A DNA stretch of 64,000 nucleotides from Afipia clevelandensis ATCC 49720 (GTDB lineage Bacteria > Pseudomonadota > Alphaproteobacteria > Rhizobiales > Xanthobacteraceae). The notes below the pieces were generated by a model. That model ran no database searches. It was given only the letters and a program-made list of their open reading frames with translations, and had not been told where the DNA came from. Positions 27,427 through 35,098 of the stretch are shown piece after piece. A program made the translations under genes and the position numbers. The DNA lies in NCBI RefSeq assembly GCF_000336555.1, contig NZ_KB375281.1, positions 2,553,954 to 2,617,953 on the forward strand, written 5' to 3'. Numbering within the stretch: position 1 is the first letter of the stretch; every line of letters starts with the position of its first letter.

Positions 27427-27503
27427 GTCATTGCGAGGAGCGAAAGCGACGAAGCAATCCAACTTGCTTGAAGGGTGGATTGCTTCGCTTCGCTCGCAAT
27501 GAC
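27427..27503. repeat. Palindromic intergenic repeat (GTCATTGCGAG type)
   Basis: An imperfect 77-bp inverted repeat. The left arm runs GTCATTGCGAG..GAAGCAATCCA and the right arm TGGATTGCTTC..CTCGCAATGAC. The arms pair almost completely, giving a long hairpin right after the purK stop in front of the convergent aquaporin gene. This REP-like sequence is, as I recall it, scattered between genes in Bradyrhizobium and relatives. It may also end transcription from both sides. Confidence 0.8.
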
Positions 27504-27521
27504 GATGGGCGGGTCTATCCG

Positions 27522-28235
27522 TTACTTTCCGGCGACGATGCCTTCCGGCTCATCACTCAACCAGCGATAGACCACGCCGCCGATGACGCCGCCGATCAGC
27601 GGCGCAACCCAGAACAGCCACAGTTGCTGAATGGCCCAGCCGCCGACGAACAGCGCGGGACCGGTGCTGCGCGCCGGATTCACCGAGGTGTTGGTGACGG
27701 GAATGCTGACCAGATGGATCAGCACCAGCGCGAGGCCGATGGCGAGCGGCGCGAACCCGGCAGGCGCCTTGCCGTGGGTCGCGCCCATGATGATGAACAG
27801 GAATACCGCCGTCATGGTCACTTCCACGACGAACCCGGACATCAGGCTGTACTTGCCGGGCGAGTGATCGCCATAGCCGTTGGACGCGAAGCCGCCCGCG
27901 AGATCGAAACCGGCCTTGCCGCTGGCGATGACATAAAGCAGTGCCGCCGCGGCCACCGCGCCGACCACCTGGGCGATGATGTAAGGAACGATCTGGCTCG
28001 CCGGGAATCGCCCGCCTGCGGCCAGGCCCACGGTCACCGCCGGATTGAGATGGCAACCGGAGATGTGCCCGATGGCATAGGCCATGGTGACGACGCTCAG
28101 GCCGAAGGCGAAGGAGACCCCGAGCAGCCCGATTCCGACCTGCGGAAACGCGGCGGCGATGACCGCGCTGCCGCAGCCGGCGAATGTCAGCCAGAACGTG
28201 CCGATGGCCTCGGCGGCATATTTCTTCGCGCTCAT
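27522..28235 (-). CDS. aqpZ: Aquaporin Z
   Basis: Water channel of the inner membrane, 237 residues with six helices. Both NPA half-helix motifs are present: HLNPAVT (Asn64) and SVNPARST (Asn186). The residues around the second motif (His174 in the fifth helix, Arg189) match the narrow selectivity filter of water-specific AqpZ rather than a glyceroporin. The start at 28235 has GGGGAGA seven bases upstream; the longer frame to 28583 overlaps the bS21 gene and is not used. It is transcribed divergently from rpsU. Confidence 0.94.
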   Translation of the reverse strand: MSAKKYAAEAIGTFWLTFAGCGSAVIAAAFPQVGIGLLGVSFAFGLSVVTMAYAIGHISGCHLNPAVTVGLAAGGRFPASQIVPYIIAQVVGAVAAAALLYVIASGKAGFDLAGGFASNGYGDHSPGKYSLMSGFVVEVTMTAVFLFIIMGATHGKAPAGFAPLAIGLALVLIHLVSIPVTNTSVNPARSTGPALFVGGWAIQQLWLFWVAPLIGGVIGGVVYRWLSDEPEGIVAGK

Positions 28236-28384
28236 GTTGATTCTCCCCTGATCGTGCCGCAGGACTATCCGGCGGCGGGGACCGCAGGAACCCGGTATCC
28301 CGGGGCACTTCAGCCCCGCCGAATCGCGGCCCGGCGCCCCGATTCTGCCCGAAAATCGATCCTTTCGGCCGCTGAAAAAGCCGG

Positions 28385-28463
28385 GTCCACAGGTGGACAT
28401 TCCCGGTTTGATCTGGTACATCCGCGCCTTCGATGGGAAGGACGTGGCCTTTGCCGGTCCTTC
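28385..28463 (+). promoter_or_regulatory. Inverted repeats in the leader of rpsU
   Basis: GTCCAC-AG-GTGGAC (28385-28398) is a perfect 14-bp inverted repeat, and GAAGGAC (28437-28443) can pair with GTCCTTC (28457-28463). Both lie within 125 bp upstream of the bS21 start. They could be an operator plus an RNA leader hairpin; the function is not established. Confidence 0.35.
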
Positions 28464-28506
28464 GTCGTCTCCAGAATTTCCTGATTGAAACCAAAGAGGA
28501 TGCCGC

Positions 28507-28806
28507 GTGCAGGTTCTCGTCCGCGATAACAATGTCGACCAGGCTCTCAAGGCGCTGAAGAAGAAGATGCAGCGCGAGGGCATTTTCCGCGAGATGAAGC
28601 TCCGCGGTCATTACGAAAAGCCGTCCGAGAAGAAGGCCCGCGAAAAGGCGGAAGCCGTTCGCCGCGCCCGCAAGCTCGCGCGCAAGAAGCTGCAGCGCGA
28701 AGGCCTGCTGCCGATGAAGCCGAAGCCGGTGTTTGGCGCAGGTCCCGGTGCGGATCGTGGTGCTGGCGGCCGTGGCGGCGCAGGCGCACCGCGTGGACCG
28801 CGCTAA
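28507..28806 (+). CDS. rpsU: 30S ribosomal protein bS21, Gly/Arg-extended
   Basis: Small-subunit ribosomal protein helping start-site selection. Residues 1-70 are a standard bS21 ([20 protein letters not shown], then [20 protein letters not shown] and a long basic helix). The usual length is about 70; here a 30-residue tail rich in Gly, Arg and Pro follows ([15 protein letters not shown] end). Start is GTG 28507 with AGAGGA seven bases upstream. A strong terminator follows. The Gly/Arg tail may add RNA contacts, as seen in RGG segments; this is inference. Confidence 0.95.
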   Translation: MQVLVRDNNVDQALKALKKKMQREGIFREMKLRGHYEKPSEKKAREKAEAVRRARKLARKKLQREGLLPMKPKPVFGAGPGADRGAGGRGGAGAPRGPR

Positions 28807-28830
28807 CCGCTTCTGACGATTTTGAATATG

Positions 28831-28859
28831 AAAACGCGGGCCTTTCGGTCCGCGTTTTT
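28831..28859 (+). terminator. Intrinsic terminator after rpsU
   Basis: AAAACGCGG and CCGCGTTTT form a 9-bp stem around a short loop, followed by T residues (CGTTTTTGTTTG). It sits 25 bp after the bS21 stop and can also serve the leftward aldehyde dehydrogenase gene from the other side. Confidence 0.85.
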
Positions 28860-28903
28860 GTTTGAGTCTGCTCAGGATGAGACGAGGCTCAAACGAACTT
28901 GGC

Positions 28904-30388
28904 TCAGACGTTCAGATTCACCCACACCGCCTTCGGCTCGGTGAAATTCGCCAGCGCCTCGGTGCCATGCTCGCGGCCGAAACCGGAATCACCAGCACCT
29001 CCCCATGGCAAGCGCACGTCGGTGTAGCCATAGGTGTTGATCCAGACCGTGCCCGCCCTCGCCTTCTTGGCGAAACGCTGCGTCCGCCCGATATCGCGGC
29101 TCCATACGCCCGCCGCCAGGCTGAACGCCGTGCCGTTGGCGATGCGGATCGCGTCGGCCTCATCCTTGAACCTGATGACGCTGACCACCGGGCCAAAGAT
29201 TTCTTCCTGCGAAATCCGCATCTCGTGCTTCACATTCGCGAACACCGCCGGGCTGATGTAATAGCCGCGGTCGCCGACATGCCGGCCGCCGGTGACGAGG
29301 GTCGCACCTTCCTTCTGACCGATGTCGACATAATCAAGGATCGAGTTCATCTGCTTTTCGGAGATCACGGGCCCCAGCGCTGTGGTCTTGTCGGCGGTGT
29401 CACCGATGCGCAGCGCCTCGGCACGCGCCGTCAGCCGCGCCACCACTTCGTCATAGACGCTTTCCTGCGCCAGCACGCGCGAGCCCGCCGAACAGACCTG
29501 CCCGGCATTGAAGAAGATGCCTGCGGCAGCAGCTTTCGTGGCCGCATCGAGATCGGCGTCGTCGTAGATCACATTGGCCGACTTGCCGCCGAGCTCGAGC
29601 GAGACGCGCTTGAAGTTGCCCGCAGCGCCTTTGAGAATTCCACGGCCGACACCGGGTGAACCGGTAAAGGTCACCTTGTCGACGCCCGGATGATTGACCA
29701 GCGCGTCACCGACCACACGGCCGGGACCGGGCACAATGTTGAGCACGCCCGGTGGCAAGCCTGCTTCCAGCGCGAGTTCGCCGAGGCGCAGCGCCGAGAG
29801 TGACGTGAGTTCGGCGGGTTTCATCACAATGGTGCAGCCGCAGGCCAGCGCAGGCGCCAGCTTCCACATGCCGATCATCAGCGGGAAATTCCACGGCACG
29901 ATCACCGCGACCACGCCCACCGGCTCACGCACGGTGTAGGTGAGTGCATCGCTGCGTGTCGGTACGGTGTCGCCGTGAATCTTGTCGGCCCATCCGGCGT
30001 AATAGGTCAGCGTGTCGATAGCGGCGGGAAGATCCTGCCGCAGCACAGCGGCGATCGGCTTGCCGGCATCGCGGCTTTCCAGTTCGGCGATTTCGGCACC
30101 GTGCTTTTTCAGAAGCTCTGCGAAGCGAAACAGGATCTGGCCGCGTTCGGCCGGACGCATGGTGCTCCACACGCCTTCAAAGGCGCGGCGGGCCGCGGCC
30201 ACCGCACGCTCGACATCGGCCTCGCCGCCCTCGGAGATGGTGGCGATGACCTCGCCGGTCGCTGGATTGAGGGTGTTGAAGGTCTTGCCCGAAACCGACT
30301 CGACATGCTGGCCGTCGATCAGGAGTTGCCTGCGCAGAACAACCGGATGGGGGGCATCGAGGGCATTGTCATATGCAATAGACATCAT
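28904..30388 (-). CDS. NAD(P)-dependent aldehyde dehydrogenase
   Basis: Aldehyde dehydrogenase of the betaine/phenylacetaldehyde type, 494 residues. The cofactor fold and active site are intact: WNFPLMIGMWKLAPAL near 166, FTGSPGVGRGI near 241, general base Glu265 in SLELGGKSANVI, and nucleophile Cys299 in FNAGQVCSAGSR. The start is a double Met; AGGAGG is three bases before ATG 30388 and six before ATG 30385, so the second is slightly favoured. It is divergent from a regulator with a solute-binding domain, with a palindrome between them. The substrate cannot be named from sequence. Confidence 0.92.
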   Translation of the reverse strand: MMSIAYDNALDAPHPVVLRRQLLIDGQHVESVSGKTFNTLNPATGEVIATISEGGEADVERAVAAARRAFEGVWSTMRPAERGQILFRFAELLKKHGAEIAELESRDAGKPIAAVLRQDLPAAIDTLTYYAGWADKIHGDTVPTRSDALTYTVREPVGVVAVIVPWNFPLMIGMWKLAPALACGCTIVMKPAELTSLSALRLGELALEAGLPPGVLNIVPGPGRVVGDALVNHPGVDKVTFTGSPGVGRGILKGAAGNFKRVSLELGGKSANVIYDDADLDAATKAAAAGIFFNAGQVCSAGSRVLAQESVYDEVVARLTARAEALRIGDTADKTTALGPVISEKQMNSILDYVDIGQKEGATLVTGGRHVGDRGYYISPAVFANVKHEMRISQEEIFGPVVSVIRFKDEADAIRIANGTAFSLAAGVWSRDIGRTQRFAKKARAGTVWINTYGYTDVRLPWGGAGDSGFGREHGTEALANFTEPKAVWVNLNV

Positions 30389-30469
30389 ATTCCTCCTGTT
30401 GTTTCCGCCAGTTTGTGTATTAGAAATGCCAGAGTAAATATGATATGATGTGCCAATGCTTCACGATGA

Positions 30470-30487
30470 TATGAAATTAATTTCATA
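30470..30487. promoter_or_regulatory. 18-bp perfect palindrome, candidate operator
   Basis: TATGAAATTAATTTCATA is a perfect palindrome in an AT-rich patch of an otherwise GC-rich window. It ends 11 bases before the regulator start codon and lies 82 bases from the aldehyde dehydrogenase start. ATATGATATGAT (30439-30450) upstream resembles half of it. The location fits autoregulation plus control of the divergent gene. Confidence 0.6.
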
Positions 30488-30498
30488 AGGTCGTCACC

Positions 30499-31626
30499 AT
30501 GCTGCAGATCGAGATCGAACCTGTCTGGCGCTTCCACAAGGAGGGCAGCACCCAAACCGTGGCGGTGATGCTCGGCGTGCTCAACGACATCCGCACATCA
30601 GGCAAACTCACCAGCGCCGCCGACCACGCCGGCCTGTCCTATCGCCATGTCTGGAATCTGGTCGAACAGTGGTCAGATTTCTTCGGCGTGCCGCTGGTGG
30701 AAACCCATCGCGGCAAGGGCACCACGCTGACGGCATTCGGCGAGAAACTGGTCTGGGCCGGACAGCGCATGCAGGCGCGCCTCGGACCGCAACTCGAAAA
30801 TCTTGCGCAGGAACTGGCGACCGAGATCAAGCCGTTCCTGCATCAACGCCCGAGTGTCATTCGGGTTCATGCCAGTCATGGTTTCGCAGTCTCGAAACTG
30901 CGCGAACTGCTCGACAAGGAACCCGGCATCGGCGTCGACCTGCGCTATGTCAGCAACCAGAATTCACTGGTGTCGCTGGCGCAGGGCGCCTGCGACCTGT
31001 CCGGCGTCCACATCCCGCGCGGCGAATTGCGCGCCCAGAGCGTCAAGGCCTGCCGGGACTGGCTCGATCCGCGCGAGGATCGCGTGATCAGCTTCGTGAC
31101 CCGCGAGATGGGCCTGATGGTGAAGAAGGGCAATCCGCTGAAGATCGGATCGCTGAAAGACCTCGTCACCACCAGGGCACGCTTCGTCAACCGCGACCAC
31201 GATTCCGGAACGCGGATGCTGTTCGATCAGTTGCTGGCGCAGCACAAGATCGGCGAGGCGAAGATCAACGGCGCGCAGCAGATGGAATTTACCCATGCTG
31301 CCGTCGCCGCCTATGTCGCCAGCGGCATGGCGGACGCGGCGTTCGGCGTCGAGGCCGCCGCGCGGCAATTCGGGCTGGATTTCGTGCGCCTGCTGACGGA
31401 GGACTATTTCTTCGTCTGCCGCAGGGCGTTTCTGGACACGGAGCCGATGCAGCGCGTGCTCGATGTGATGAAAGGCGATGCCTTTCACGACGCCGTCGCA
31501 CAATTGCCCGGCTACATCGCCCAGCAGCCCGGCACGGTCAGCACCGTGAAGGAGTTTCTGGATATTGTGGAAGGCGCGGCGCAGAGCGATGGCGCGGCAG
31601 CAAAGGTCCGCGCTCGCAAGACATAG
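30499..31626 (+). CDS. Transcription regulator with ModE-like HTH and periplasmic-binding-like domain
   Basis: A 375-residue cytoplasmic regulator. Residues 1-105 form a LysR/ModE-type winged helix (SAADHAGLSYRHVWNLVEQW as the recognition part, then ETHRGKGTTLTAFGEKLV). Residues 120-340 resemble the substrate-binding fold used for molybdate or tungstate binding proteins (VIRVHASHGFAVSKLRELLD; RDHDSGTRMLFDQLL; YVASGMADAAFGVEAAA). This arrangement suggests sensing of an oxyanion or small organic ligand. It faces an aldehyde dehydrogenase gene across a perfect palindrome, which points to control of that gene. No transporter is adjacent. Confidence 0.85.
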   Translation: MLQIEIEPVWRFHKEGSTQTVAVMLGVLNDIRTSGKLTSAADHAGLSYRHVWNLVEQWSDFFGVPLVETHRGKGTTLTAFGEKLVWAGQRMQARLGPQLENLAQELATEIKPFLHQRPSVIRVHASHGFAVSKLRELLDKEPGIGVDLRYVSNQNSLVSLAQGACDLSGVHIPRGELRAQSVKACRDWLDPREDRVISFVTREMGLMVKKGNPLKIGSLKDLVTTRARFVNRDHDSGTRMLFDQLLAQHKIGEAKINGAQQMEFTHAAVAAYVASGMADAAFGVEAAARQFGLDFVRLLTEDYFFVCRRAFLDTEPMQRVLDVMKGDAFHDAVAQLPGYIAQQPGTVSTVKEFLDIVEGAAQSDGAAAKVRARKT

Positions 31627-31638
31627 CCGGTCCGGCGG

Positions 31639-32439
31639 CTAGTTGGACGACTCGGGCACCACCGCGTGAAACACCGACCGGGCGGCCGAAACCACGTCCT
31701 CGGTGACGGACCTGCGCTGCTTCGCACTCAGATCGACGGGCCGCGTGGGAATGTCTGCCGGCGGCGTCAGCCGCAACGAGTCATCACGAGAATCCGCTGA
31801 ATCGATCGGACGGGGAAACGGCGCGGGCGACGCGGCAACAGATTCGCTCGGCGGCGGCGCGACATTGACCGCAGGCGGCAACGGCTGGACCGCAGGCTGC
31901 TGCGCTGCAGGTGCGTAAACCACAGCGTTGACCCTCGCCCGCTCCTGACCCTGCGCAACGTCCGCTGCGCGCGGCTGCTCGGCGGGCTGCGGACTGGCCT
32001 TGCGCAAGCGCTCGATGGCAGCGCGGGCCAGATCGCTGGCGTCGCGCTTTTCGGCAGCCGGTTTCTCGGCGGCCGCCTTCTCGCTGGCAGCCTTCTCGGC
32101 GGCGAGCTTTTCAGCGGCCTTCTCCGCAGCTCTCTTCGCATTCTCGGCCCGGTCTGCAGCAGCACGTTCCGCTGCGGCCTTTTCAGCCGCGAGCTTTTCC
32201 GCCTTCAGCCGCGCGGCTTCGGCTTTCGCCGCGGCGGCGGGCCGGTCGCCGGCCTCGTCGGCTTTCAGGGTCTGGGGAGCATCCTTCGCGGTGACGGCCG
32301 GCGCTGCGACAGCCGCCTTCGGCTTGTCGGCTTCCGACTTGGCGTTGATGTAGTGGGTGACGATATAGGCCCCGACCACCGTCGCCACGATCGACGGAAT
32401 GACTTCCAGAAAGTACTTCGTGAACAGCTTCTTGATCAT
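31639..32439 (-). CDS. Membrane-anchored Ala/Lys/Glu-rich coiled-coil protein
   Basis: I do not recognise a named family. The 266-residue product starts MIKKLFTKYFLEVIPSIVA with one membrane helix (about 9-30) and a long Ala/Lys/Glu stretch (about 70-150) of AAEKAAAEKAA-type heptads resembling the helical middle of TolA. A Pro/Ala-rich segment follows, then a short C-terminal conserved-looking part (DIPTRPVDLSAKQRRSVTEDVVSAARSVFH). Topology is probably cytoplasmic N-end, periplasmic body. The start at 32439 has GGGGAA upstream; a longer frame exists without support. It ends 12 bp from the convergent regulator gene. A spacer or bridging function across the periplasm is a guess. Confidence 0.7.
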   Translation of the reverse strand: MIKKLFTKYFLEVIPSIVATVVGAYIVTHYINAKSEADKPKAAVAAPAVTAKDAPQTLKADEAGDRPAAAAKAEAARLKAEKLAAEKAAAERAAADRAENAKRAAEKAAEKLAAEKAASEKAAAEKPAAEKRDASDLARAAIERLRKASPQPAEQPRAADVAQGQERARVNAVVYAPAAQQPAVQPLPPAVNVAPPPSESVAASPAPFPRPIDSADSRDDSLRLTPPADIPTRPVDLSAKQRRSVTEDVVSAARSVFHAVVPESSN

Positions 32440-32769
32440 CTGAATTCCCCGCGCCCCGTTGGATGCGGGAACTTTTGGGCCGATTGAGGGATCAACTGCG
32501 ACGGATCGGTGGCAAATAGGTAGAATCCGCCGGGTCACGGCTTTGTCAGCCGCATTAACCTCTCGGCCGGGCGTCTGCCAGCAATCGCTCCGACGCTAGA
32601 ACGGCCGCGGAAGGCCCGCGTTTCGCACAGCGGTTCGGGTCCTGCGCCAGTGCATGGCCGGGCTGATATGGACGAACGCGCCGCCGCAGCGTAGCAAATA
32701 TCGGGGCTCCGGCGGACAAGGCGCGGGGTCCTTCTCCATGACAGCAAAGCCTTTTCGGAGTTCACGACC
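32440..32769. other. Intergenic region upstream of the MoxR-VWA pair
   Basis: About 330 bp carrying divergent promoters for the coiled-coil membrane protein and the MoxR ATPase. I find no RNA gene, strong hairpin or clear promoter here. TTGAGGGATCAA (32484-32495) resembles an FNR site but is two bases too short. Confidence 0.5.
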
Positions 32770-33717
32770 TTGACCGAATATCAGCCCGCAGCCTCCATCG
32801 ACGCCGTCGAACAGGGACTGGCCTCGGCGGGCTACATTTCCAACCGGCAGATTTCGACCGCGGTCTATCTGTCGGAGAAGATCGAAAAGCCGATCCTGGT
32901 CGAAGGGCCTGCCGGCGTCGGCAAGACCGAACTTGCCAAGGCGATCGCCGCCTGGCGCGGCCTCAAGCTGATCCGCCTGCAGTGCTATGAGGGCCTCGAT
33001 GAGGCCAAGGCACTGTATGAGTGGAAATACGCCAAGCAATTGCTCTACACGCAGATCCTGAAGGATAAGCTCGGCGAAGTGCTGGGCGAGGCGGAAACGC
33101 TCCCGGCCGCGCTGAAAAAGCTGCACGATTTCGGCGACGTGTTCTTTTCCAAGGAGTTCGTCGAGCCGCGCCCGCTGCTGCAGGCGCTCGAACAGCCGAA
33201 AGGCTGCGTGCTGCTGGTGGACGAAATCGACAAGTCGGACGCCGAATTCGAATCACTGCTGCTGGAAATCCTCTCCGACTTCCAGGTCACGATCCCTGAA
33301 CTCGGCACCATCTCGGCGATTGCGCCGCCGACGGTGATCCTGACCTCCAACAGCGAACGCGACCTCGGCGACGCGCTCAAGCGCCGCTGCCTGCATCTGC
33401 ATATCGGCTTCCCCGAACAGCGGCTGGAAGAGCGCATTGTCGAAAGCCGCGTACCCGGCATTTCGCAGACGCTGCGGCGGCAGATCGTCAGCTTCATCAA
33501 CGATGTCCGCACGCTGGACCTGAAGAAGCTGCCGTCGGTGTCGGAAGCGATCGACTGGGCGCGCGTGCTGGTGCTGTTGCAAGCGAGCGAACTCGATCAC
33601 GAGATGGTCAAGGACACGCTCAACGTGCTGCTGAAGTACGAAGCCGATATCGAAACCACCCTGCCGCAGGTCTCCGCCTTCATCGGCAAGAGCCGGCGCG
33701 AGAATGTTTTCGGTTAG
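32770..33717 (+). CDS. MoxR-family AAA+ ATPase, CoxD-like
   Basis: AAA+ chaperone-like ATPase of 315 residues. Walker A is GPAGVGKTE (46-54), Walker B LLVDEIDKSDAEFE, and sensor 1 follows in ILTSNSERDLGDALKRRCLHLHIGFP. The family inserts metals or remodels proteins together with VWA partners; in carboxydotrophs the homologue CoxD helps mature the copper-molybdenum active site of CO dehydrogenase. The start is TTG 32770 with GGAG nine bases upstream. The VWA gene follows after three bases. No CO dehydrogenase structural genes are in the window, so the client is unknown. Confidence 0.9.
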   Translation: MTEYQPAASIDAVEQGLASAGYISNRQISTAVYLSEKIEKPILVEGPAGVGKTELAKAIAAWRGLKLIRLQCYEGLDEAKALYEWKYAKQLLYTQILKDKLGEVLGEAETLPAALKKLHDFGDVFFSKEFVEPRPLLQALEQPKGCVLLVDEIDKSDAEFESLLLEILSDFQVTIPELGTISAIAPPTVILTSNSERDLGDALKRRCLHLHIGFPEQRLEERIVESRVPGISQTLRRQIVSFINDVRTLDLKKLPSVSEAIDWARVLVLLQASELDHEMVKDTLNVLLKYEADIETTLPQVSAFIGKSRRENVFG

Positions 33718-33720
33718 GCG

Positions 33721-35094
33721 ATGAGAGAAAACCTGCATCGTTTCTTTCGGGCGGCCCGCGGGGCCGGGGTGCGGATTTCACCCTCCGAAAGCATTGATGC
33801 GATGCGCGCCGTGTCCGAGATCGGCTTTGCCGACCGCGAGATATTGCGCGACACCTTTCTGCTGACGCTGGCCAAGAATTCCGATGACAAGCGGGCGCTC
33901 GGCGAATGCTTCGACCTGTTCTTCAAGCCGCCGGAAATTTCGGCGCCTCCGGCACAGGACAACGACAACGAAGCCGGCGAATCCGGCGAGACGCAGGACG
34001 GGCAGGCTCCCGCCGGCGGTGCCGCGTCCGCACCCTCCTCCGGCCTCAGCCCGATGAGCCAGATGCTGCTGTCGCAGGATCAGAACGGCATCGCGGCGGC
34101 CATCGCCAATGCGGCGAGCGCCGCCGAACTGACCGAGATCCGCTACTTCACCCAGCGCGGCATTTTTTCCAGCCGCATTCTTAACGAACTCGGCATCGCG
34201 CAATTGCGCGACGATCTCGATGCGCTGAACGCAGCCAATCCGGCGGAGGCAGACCGGCTTGCCGCGGGAATCGAAGCGCTGCGCGAGAATGTGCGCGAGA
34301 CGGTTTCGCAGGCCTTGCTGCTTTACGGCCGCGAGGAAAGCGAGAACCTGCGCAACGACATCCTGCGCAACGCGCCGATGTCGCAGCTCGACCAGAGGCA
34401 GGTTCAGCAGATGCGCGTGCTGATCCGCCAGATCGCGCGCCGCCTGCGCGAGCGCTACAGCAAGCCGCGCAAGCGCCAGCGCCGCGGGCATCTCGACGTG
34501 CGCCGCACGATCCGGCGCAATGCCGCATGGGGCGGCGTTCCGTTCCTCACCACCTGGAAGCGCCGCCACCGCGACAAGCCGAAGATCATCGCCATCTGCG
34601 ACGTCTCGGGATCGGTGGCGCGGGTCTCGGACTTTTTCCTGCTGCTGATCTACAGCCTGCACGAGGTCGTGTCCGACGTGCGCTCCTTCGCGTTCTCCAG
34701 TCACCTGATCGAGGTCAGCGACATTCTCGAAAACGAGGACGCTGACAAGGCGATGAAGGAGATCATGACGCAGGTCGGCTTCGGCTCGTCGGATTACGGC
34801 AAGTCGTTTGAGGATTTCGAGAAGCTCGCGCTCCGCGCGGTGACGCCGCAGACCACGGTGATCGTGCTTGGCGACGCGCGAACCAACAATCTCGATCCCC
34901 GCGCCGACATTCTCAAGCGCGTCTCCGAGCGCTGCAAGCGGCTGGTCTGGCTCAATCCGGAAGGCCGCATGGTGTGGGGCTGGGGCGACTCGCAGATGCC
35001 ACGCTATGCGACCTTCTGCAGCGTGGTGCGCCAGTGCGCCACCGCGAAGCAACTGGAGCGCGCGATCACCGATATCGTCGCGTCATACCAATAA
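33721..35094 (+). CDS. VWA-domain protein, CoxE-like
   Basis: A 457-residue protein with a C-terminal von Willebrand A domain. The metal-ion-dependent adhesion site DVSGS (Asp294-Ser298) is intact in IAICDVSGSVARVSDFFLLL, with later GDARTNNLDP as the third metal loop. The N-terminal half (FRAARGAGVRISPSESIDAM) matches CoxE-type proteins; an acidic and Gly/Ala-rich linker near residues 80-110 divides it. It is three bases downstream of the MoxR gene, the standard MoxR-VWA arrangement, and the two probably work as one ATP-driven maturation complex. Confidence 0.9.
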   Translation: MRENLHRFFRAARGAGVRISPSESIDAMRAVSEIGFADREILRDTFLLTLAKNSDDKRALGECFDLFFKPPEISAPPAQDNDNEAGESGETQDGQAPAGGAASAPSSGLSPMSQMLLSQDQNGIAAAIANAASAAELTEIRYFTQRGIFSSRILNELGIAQLRDDLDALNAANPAEADRLAAGIEALRENVRETVSQALLLYGREESENLRNDILRNAPMSQLDQRQVQQMRVLIRQIARRLRERYSKPRKRQRRGHLDVRRTIRRNAAWGGVPFLTTWKRRHRDKPKIIAICDVSGSVARVSDFFLLLIYSLHEVVSDVRSFAFSSHLIEVSDILENEDADKAMKEIMTQVGFGSSDYGKSFEDFEKLALRAVTPQTTVIVLGDARTNNLDPRADILKRVSERCKRLVWLNPEGRMVWGWGDSQMPRYATFCSVVRQCATAKQLERAITDIVASYQ

Positions 35095-35098
35095 TTTT

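Noticed and set aside
32484-32495. TTGAGGGATCAA as an FNR/FixK site upstream of the MoxR gene
   Set aside because: The half-sites are two bases too close (TTG-N6-CAA instead of N8), so it would not fit the protein.
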